Shown here: piece by piece, positions 6,567-10,533 of the stretch
Numbering within the stretch: the stretch's first letter is position 1
Layout of the letters: each line of letters begins with the position of its first letter
DNA from: Alphaproteobacteria bacterium HGW-Alphaproteobacteria-13
Lineage (GTDB): Bacteria; Pseudomonadota; Alphaproteobacteria; Sphingomonadales; Sphingomonadaceae
Direction: 5' to 3'
DNA length: 10,533 nucleotides
Assembly: GCA_002842935.1 (NCBI GenBank)
Contig: PHEM01000085.1
Span: 1 to 10,533, forward strand
Notes under the pieces: model-generated
What the model saw: only the letters and a program-made list of their open reading frames with translations
What the model was told of the DNA's origin: nothing
Database searches by the model: none
Position numbers and translations under genes: made by a program

Positions 6567-7786
6567 GAGGGCAGCAGCGCCTTCAGCGGCGTTTCGGCGT
6601 CGGCCAGCTGCTCCGCCGTCGCGGCCAGTCTGGCCGTGACGATCATGCGGCCCTGCACATAATCCTTTGTGGCATTGACGCAGTCGATCGCGATCACTTT
6701 CCCGCCCTTGAGGTAGAGGACAGAGAAGCTGCGGCTGGCGACGTCGCCGCGCAGCACCGTCTGGTCATGCCCCGCCGACAGGCCCGCGGTCTGGAGCTTC
6801 AGGTCATATTGGTTCGACCAGAACCACGGAATCGCATGGTAAGGCGCCTCGTCGCCGCAGATGCCCCTGGCGACGACATTGGCCTGGTCATTGGCGTTCT
6901 GCACCGATTCCAGCCGGATCGTCGCGCCTTCCGCAAAATCGTTCACATGCGCCGCGCAGTCGCCGATCGCATAGATGTCGGGCAGGCTGGTCCGGCAAAG
7001 CCGGTCGACGAGCACGCCGTTGCCGCCTTCCGCCCCCGCCGCGATCAGCGGTTCGACGGCGGGCACGATGCCGATGCCGACGATGACCAGGTCGGCAGGG
7101 ATGACTTCGCCGTCCGACAGGCGCACGCCCGTCACATGATCGCCGCCCTCGATCGCCGTAACCGACACGCCCAGCCGCAGATCGACGCCGCGATCGCGAT
7201 GTTCCTGTTCATAGAAGCGCGACAGCGGCTCGCCCGCGACGCGCGCCAGCACGCGGTCGAGCGCCTCCAGCAGCACGACTTTCTTGCCGGCCTTGGTCAG
7301 CACCGCCGCCGCTTCCAGCCCGATATAGCCGCCGCCGATCACGACGATCTGCTTCGCCGTTTCCGCCGCCGCCTTCATCGCGTCGGCGTCGGCGCGCGTG
7401 CGCACGCCCTGCACGCCCGGCAAGTCGCCGCCGGGAATCGGCAGCATCCGGGGACGTCCGCCGGTCGCCCACACCAGCTTGCCATAGCCGATCGTTTCGC
7501 CGCCGTCGGTCGTCACCCTGTGCGCGGAAGAATCGACCGACACGACGCGCTTGCCGAGCAGCATCGTCACGTCGCGCTCGTCCCAATATTTGGCGGGGCG
7601 GAGCTGGATGCGCTCGAATTCCTTTTCACCCGCGAAATATTCCTTCGACAGCGGCGGGCGCTCATAGGGCAATTCCGGTTCGTCGCCGACGATCGCGATG
7701 CTGCCTTCGAATTTCTGCGTGCGCAGCATCACCGCGACTTGCGCGCCGCCATGGCCCGCGCCCACGATCACCACGTCGAAATGCAT
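6563..7786 (-). CDS. FAD-dependent NAD(P)H:ferredoxin/rubredoxin reductase-like oxidoreductase
   Basis: A 407-residue two-dinucleotide-fold flavoprotein. VGAGHGGAQ (8-16) binds FAD, YERPPLSK (41-48) and ATGGRPR (107-113) follow in the usual order, GGGYIGLEAA (151-160) ending at E174 (VVLLE) is the second Rossmann motif with the acidic residue typical of NADH preference, and YAIGDCA (272-278) is the second FAD contact. The C-terminal domain begins WFWSNQYDLKLQTAG (321-335), the hallmark of BphA4/CamA/ThcD-type reductases that feed electrons to [2Fe-2S] ferredoxins for P450s or dioxygenases. No ferredoxin or oxygenase gene is nearby, so the partner is unknown. ATG 7786 has an excellent GGGGAG site six bases upstream; the longer frame to 7840 does not. 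It lies 77 bp downstream of hemN in the same direction. Confidence 0.92.
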   Translation of the reverse strand: MHFDVVIVGAGHGGAQVAVMLRTQKFEGSIAIVGDEPELPYERPPLSKEYFAGEKEFERIQLRPAKYWDERDVTMLLGKRVVSVDSSAHRVTTDGGETIGYGKLVWATGGRPRMLPIPGGDLPGVQGVRTRADADAMKAAAETAKQIVVIGGGYIGLEAAAVLTKAGKKVVLLEALDRVLARVAGEPLSRFYEQEHRDRGVDLRLGVSVTAIEGGDHVTGVRLSDGEVIPADLVIVGIGIVPAVEPLIAAGAEGGNGVLVDRLCRTSLPDIYAIGDCAAHVNDFAEGATIRLESVQNANDQANVVARGICGDEAPYHAIPWFWSNQYDLKLQTAGLSAGHDQTVLRGDVASRSFSVLYLKGGKVIAIDCVNATKDYVQGRMIVTARLAATAEQLADAETPLKALLPS

Positions 7787-7806
7787 CGGCCTCTCCCCTT
7801 TCGCTA

Positions 7807-7824
7807 CGAAAATATGTGTTTTCG
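7807..7824. promoter_or_regulatory. Palindrome in the leader of the ferredoxin reductase gene
   Basis: CGAAAA and TTTTCG form a perfect 6-bp inverted repeat around a six-base centre, in an A/T-rich island within the 77-bp hemN-reductase spacer. It ends about 20 bp before the reductase ATG, just upstream of its ribosome site. It could be a repressor operator or a small hairpin after hemN; sequence alone does not decide. Confidence 0.35.
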
Positions 7825-7863
7825 CGCGCGTCCTTTGCATGGCGCGGCGGGTGAGGCAAGCAC

Positions 7864-9192
7864 TCAGGCGGCGGTCGCGGCGTCCCGGTCACAGGGTTTG
7901 ATCGGCCCGCGATGGCTGTCGAACTGCGCCGCCACCAGCCGCGCATAGGGCAGCGCGCGATCGCGCAGCACCAGGTCGTCGCCGTCCCAGTCGATCAGCT
8001 GCTGCGCCTCGAAATCGGCGAGCGAGGCGCGCGCCGGCACCGCCCAGCGGTGCGCGAGATTGGCGCGGCCACGGCACAGAAGGTCGCGGATGATCGCCGC
8101 GCGCTCCCCTTCCTGCGCATCGACGGCGACGCCGCGCGCCGTCGCCAGCTGCCCTTCGCCGATCCGGTCGCGATAGACGCCCGCGCGCTTTTCATTCTGG
8201 ACGATCAGGCCGGGGAACTTGCTGATCGCGCTGGCGCCGAAGCCCAGCAGGACCGGGGCGTCATCCTCCGTAAAGCCCTGGAAATTGCGGTTCACGCGGC
8301 CCTCGCGCGCGGCGATCGCCAGTGGGTCGTCGGCGCGCGCGAAATGGTCGAAGCCGATGGGGATATAGCCCGCCGCCGTCAGCCGGGCATGACCGTGCTG
8401 CGCCTGTTCGAAGCGCAAAGCATGACCCGGAAGATTGCTGTCGTCGATCCGCCGCTGGCGCGGGATCATCGAGGGAAGATGGGCATAGCCGAACAGCGCG
8501 ACGCGGCTCGGCGCGAGGCGAATCGTCTCGTCCAGCGTTTCGTCGAGATCGGCGAGGCTCTGGTTCGGCAGGCCGTACATCAGGTCGAAGTTGATCGCCT
8601 CTATCCCGCGCAGCCGCAGCGCCGCGACCGCCGCCTCGATCTCCGCCAGCGGCTGGATGCGCCCGATCGCCTTCTGGATATGCGGCGCGAAGGTCTGCAC
8701 CCCCAGGCTGACGCGCGTGACGTTCGACGCCGCCAGCACCAGCGCCCATTCGGCGGTGAAGCCGCGCGGATCGATCTCCACCGACACGTCGGGGCGCGTG
8801 ACGTCGAACACGGTCAGCATCGTGTCGAGCAGGCGCACGAAATCGACGGGCGCGATCGCATTGGGACTGCCGCCGCCGAAGGCGATGCGCCGCACGCGGG
8901 CGCGCCCGCCCAGCCGTTTCGCCACCAGCGCGATTTCGGCCCGCAGCGCGGCCAGATAGTCGGTCAGGCGCTGCTTGCGGTTCGCCGCGCCGGTGTTGCA
9001 CCCGCAATACCAGCAGATATTCTCGCAAAAGGGGATGTGGGCATAAAGCGAGACGGGCGTCGCCGATTCCACGGCGTCGAGCGCCCGCACGAAATCAGCC
9101 GCGCCGACATCCTCGGCAAATTCCACCGCGGTCGGATAGCTGGTATATCGCGGCACTGGCTTGGCAAGCAGGTCGGGGTGATAGCTCCACAT
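7864..9192 (-). CDS. hemN: Oxygen-independent coproporphyrinogen III oxidase (radical SAM)
   Basis: A 442-residue cytoplasmic enzyme of heme synthesis. It converts coproporphyrinogen III to protoporphyrinogen IX with S-adenosylmethionine instead of oxygen. The N terminus carries the true-HemN signature VPRYTSYPTAVEF (13-25). The radical-SAM cluster motif is C56-x3-C60-x2-C63 followed by G-C65 (HIPFCENICWYCGC), with Y50 and H52 ahead of it as in E. coli HemN, and FGGGSP (105-110) is the SAM-binding loop. Presence of C65 and the long N terminus argue against the HemW look-alike. MWSYHPDLL at 9192 is chosen because homologues start this way; ATG 9228 would add a basic 12-residue leader and overlap the FNR-type site. 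No clear Shine-Dalgarno precedes 9192. It closes the cbb3 assembly cluster, supplying heme when oxygen is low. Confidence 0.94.
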   Translation of the reverse strand: MWSYHPDLLAKPVPRYTSYPTAVEFAEDVGAADFVRALDAVESATPVSLYAHIPFCENICWYCGCNTGAANRKQRLTDYLAALRAEIALVAKRLGGRARVRRIAFGGGSPNAIAPVDFVRLLDTMLTVFDVTRPDVSVEIDPRGFTAEWALVLAASNVTRVSLGVQTFAPHIQKAIGRIQPLAEIEAAVAALRLRGIEAINFDLMYGLPNQSLADLDETLDETIRLAPSRVALFGYAHLPSMIPRQRRIDDSNLPGHALRFEQAQHGHARLTAAGYIPIGFDHFARADDPLAIAAREGRVNRNFQGFTEDDAPVLLGFGASAISKFPGLIVQNEKRAGVYRDRIGEGQLATARGVAVDAQEGERAAIIRDLLCRGRANLAHRWAVPARASLADFEAQQLIDWDGDDLVLRDRALPYARLVAAQFDSHRGPIKPCDRDAATAA

Positions 9193-9199
9193 GCAGATC

Positions 9200-9205
9200 A
9201 GCCTA
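9200..9205 (-). promoter_or_regulatory. Candidate -10 element of the hemN promoter
   Basis: TAGGCT on the minus strand keeps the key T, A and final T of a -10 hexamer. It is placed so that a start at about 9193 puts the FNR-type site at -41.5. The call rests on this geometry rather than on hexamer quality. Confidence 0.4.
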
Positions 9206-9227
9206 TGCCGCGCCTGTCCATGGCGCA

Positions 9228-9241
9228 TTGATCGAAGTCAA
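9228..9241 (-). promoter_or_regulatory. FNR/Anr-type operator upstream of hemN
   Basis: Minus-strand TTGAC-TTCG-ATCAA matches the FNR/FnrL/Anr consensus TTGAT-N4-ATCAA at nine of ten half-site bases. It begins one base beyond the stop of the small cysteine-rich gene and its centre is about 42 bp before the hemN ATG. FNR-type control of hemN and of cbb3 genes is well established in alphaproteobacteria (for example FnrL in Rhodobacter), so activation under low oxygen is the likely role. Confidence 0.75.
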
Positions 9242-9242
9242 A

Positions 9243-9467
9243 TCAACAACAGCCCTTCCTGCCGTTCGCCGCCTTGCCGCGGCGGTCCGTCGCTGCGTGA
9301 CAGGCCTTGGCGCAGTTTTCCTGACGCTTCGGCGCAGCGGGATCTGCCGGGACGACCAGCAGATGCGTGCCGCCGCCGCAGGCCGGCGCGGCGATCAGCT
9401 GCGCGCCGCCCGCCAGCGGCGCCAGCGCAAGGCCCCCTGCGCCCGCGGCAAAGGCGATGCGGCGCAT
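9243..9467 (-). CDS. Small exported cysteine-rich protein in the cco-hemN cluster; function unknown
   Basis: A 74-residue protein from ATG 9467 (TGATG, one base shared with the ccoS stop); GTG 9470 would add one residue and overlap ccoS by GTGA. Residues 1-22 look like a signal peptide (Arg-Arg, then a Gly/Ala-rich hydrophobic stretch ending near GGA). The mature part has five cysteines: C30, C52, C56, C73 and C74, arranged as ENCAKACHAATDRRGK and a terminal KGCC. C-x3-C-H differs from the CxxCH heme-c motif. Tight coupling to ccoI-ccoS suggests a role in cbb3 oxidase maturation, perhaps periplasmic copper or thiol handling; this is inference from context. I do not recognise a named family. 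The Arg-rich frame at 9238-9534 over the same bases is a shadow. Confidence 0.75.
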   Translation of the reverse strand: MRRIAFAAGAGGLALAPLAGGAQLIAAPACGGGTHLLVVPADPAAPKRQENCAKACHAATDRRGKAANGRKGCC

Positions 9468-9625
9468 CACGGCTTCGCCTCCTCTTCCTCATCCTCGACG
9501 AAGATGCGCAGCGCCGCGCCGTCGAGATCGTCATACTGCCCCTTGCGCAGCGACCAGAAGAAGGCCGCGAGGCCCAGCAGCCCGAAACCGAGCGCGATCG
9601 GGATCAAAAAGACCAGTCCGTTCAC
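9467..9625 (-). CDS. ccoS: cbb3-type cytochrome oxidase assembly protein CcoS
   Basis: A 52-residue protein starting with GTG at 9625 inside the sequence GTGA that also contains the ccoI stop. One N-terminal TM segment (GLVFLIPIALGFGLLGLAAFFW, about 3-24) is followed by the CcoS signature SLRKGQYDDLDGAALRI (25-41) and an acidic tail (FVEDEEEEAKP). Known CcoS proteins are 50-60 residues and are required for cofactor insertion (heme b and copper) into CcoN of cbb3 oxidase. It lies directly downstream of ccoI as in fixGHIS/ccoGHIS operons. The GTG start and four-base overlaps at both ends point to translational coupling. The gene is short enough to be missed by many gene finders. Confidence 0.9.
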   Translation of the reverse strand: MNGLVFLIPIALGFGLLGLAAFFWSLRKGQYDDLDGAALRIFVEDEEEEAKP

Positions 9626-10533
9626 CGGATCGCCCTTTTCAGGCGCAGCGCGTTGCCGACGACGATCAGCGACGATCCCGACATGGCAAGGGCCGCGACC
9701 AGCGGCGTGACATGGCCCAGAAAGGCCAGCGGCACCGCGATCACATTATAGCCGATCGCCGCCACGAAATTCTGCCGCACGATCGCCTGCGTCCGCCGCG
9801 CCATGCGGATCGCCTGCGCCACCGGCATCATCCGGTCGCCCAGGAAGATGCAGTCGGCGGCGTTCTTGCCCGCGTCGCTCGCCGAACCCGGCGCCATCGA
9901 GGCATAGCCCGCGGCGAGCGCGGGACCGTCGTTCAGCCCGTCGCCGATCATCAGCACCTTGTGCCCCGCCGCCGTCTGGCGCGCGATGGCGGCCAGCTTG
10001 TCCTGCGGCGACATGCCCGTCTGCGCCGTCAGGCCCAGCACGCGCGCGACGCTCGCCACCGCTTCGGCGCGGTCGCCCGACAGGATCGTCGGCTCGACGC
10101 GCTCGGCGCGCAGCGCCGCGATCGTCTCCGCCGCGTCGGGACGCAGCTGGTCGGCGAACAGGATCGTCGCGACAGCCTGTCCCGCGATGCTATATTCGGT
10201 CGCGAGCGCGCCGCCCTCGACCGCGCCGCGCGGACGGCCCAGCGCGACAGCCTGCCCCCGCCATTCGGCCTCGACGCCGAATCCCGGCGTCTCGCGCACA
10301 TCCTCGACCGGCTCGGGCGTCACGCCCTCGGCGGCGAGATCGCGGCGCAGCGCCTCGCTGAGCGGATGGCGGCTGAGCTGCGCGAGCGCCAGCAGCACGC
10401 CCCGGTCGCGCGCGGGGACGGCGTCGAGATTGGTCGCGACCGGACGGCCGAGCGTCAACGTGCCGGTCTTGTCGATCATCGCCCGGTCGACTTCGGCCAG
10501 GCGTTCGAGCGCGGAGCCGTCCTTGATCAGCAC
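9622..10533 (-). CDS. ccoI: Copper-translocating P-type ATPase CcoI/FixI, C-terminal 303 residues; 5' end outside window
   Basis: The visible part starts just before the phosphorylation loop. D21 of the fragment is the phosphorylated aspartate in DKTGTLT. SRHPLS carries the HP motif of P1B ATPases. SGDRAEAV and GDGLNDGPAL are the TGD-like and GDGxNDxP hinge motifs. The last two membrane segments contain the YN pair (GYNVIAVPL) and MSGSS that form the Cu+ site in P1B-1 pumps. The segment SDAGKNAADCIFLGDRMMPV is typical of the FixI/CcoI branch rather than of CopA detoxification pumps. CcoI delivers copper for assembly of the CuB site of cbb3 oxidase. The stop TGA lies in the GTGA shared with ccoS. 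The first base of the window end is mid-gene; heavy-metal-binding and early TM domains lie outside. Confidence 0.92.
   Translation of the reverse strand: MLIKDGSALERLAEVDRAMIDKTGTLTLGRPVATNLDAVPARDRGVLLALAQLSRHPLSEALRRDLAAEGVTPEPVEDVRETPGFGVEAEWRGQAVALGRPRGAVEGGALATEYSIAGQAVATILFADQLRPDAAETIAALRAERVEPTILSGDRAEAVASVARVLGLTAQTGMSPQDKLAAIARQTAAGHKVLMIGDGLNDGPALAAGYASMAPGSASDAGKNAADCIFLGDRMMPVAQAIRMARRTQAIVRQNFVAAIGYNVIAVPLAFLGHVTPLVAALAMSGSSLIVVGNALRLKRAIR

Noticed and set aside
6767..9231. Long plus-strand open frames opposite the reductase (6767-7948) and hemN (7912-9231)
   Set aside because: They are His/Arg/Asp-rich shadow translations with no recognisable domain; the minus-strand genes carry complete catalytic motifs.
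9291..9320. C-x3-C-H in the small cysteine-rich protein as a cytochrome c heme site
   Set aside because: Covalent heme attachment uses CxxCH (rarely CxxxCH or longer), the protein is too short for a cytochrome c fold, and no distal Met region is evident.
1..10533. CRISPR, tRNA/rRNA, prophage, transposase or defence system
   Set aside because: No regularly spaced repeats, tRNA-like folds, integrase or transposase motifs, or toxin-antitoxin pairs were seen on either strand.

Overview
The window reads as chromosomal core sequence from a high-GC alphaproteobacterium, most likely a sphingomonad (Sphingopyxis/Sphingomonas-like). The clues are the strongly GC-rich third codon positions, the M16 peptidase, nitrilase, NUDT19-like Nudix and DUF4126 gene set, the cbb3-oxidase assembly genes next to hemN, and a 77-residue signal-plus-one-TM protein of a kind I associate with sphingomonads. 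The taxonomic call is inference from sequence style, not from a marker gene.

Layout, left to right. Positions 1-413 (+) hold the C-terminal end of a Kef-type cation/proton antiporter, its RCK (TrkA-N) domain. Positions 435-3395 (-) encode a 986-residue exported double-domain M16 zinc peptidase. Diverging from it, 3482-4333 (+) encodes a Nit2-like carbon-nitrogen hydrolase. Positions 4334-4675 carry no gene: they hold a 12-G run, a 103-bp inverted repeat with perfect 31-bp arms, and a strong bidirectional hairpin terminator. A small exported or membrane protein (4676-4909, -) has an AT-richer upstream region with several inverted repeats. A NUDT19-type Nudix hydrolase (5076-5849, -) diverges from a DUF4126 membrane protein (5952-6566, +). 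The latter converges with a ferredoxin-reductase-like flavoprotein (6563-7786, -), the two overlapping by four bases at their stops.

The right third is a minus-strand low-oxygen respiration cluster: ccoI (copper P-type ATPase, truncated by the window edge), ccoS, an unnamed small cysteine-rich exported protein, then hemN. The first three are joined by GTGA/TGATG stop-start overlaps and look translationally coupled. CcoI supplies copper and CcoS helps cofactor assembly of cbb3 oxidase, while HemN makes heme precursor without oxygen. A near-perfect FNR/Anr-type site (TTGAC-TTCG-ATCAA) lies between the small gene and hemN. It is placed so that an FNR-activated transcript would start almost at the hemN ATG, suggesting a leaderless or near-leaderless hemN message.

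No mobile element with a transposase, tRNA, rRNA, CRISPR array or defence system is visible. The least explained items are the cysteine-rich protein in the cco-hemN cluster, the nested-hairpin repeat at 4437-4539, and the 77-residue membrane protein with its structured upstream region.
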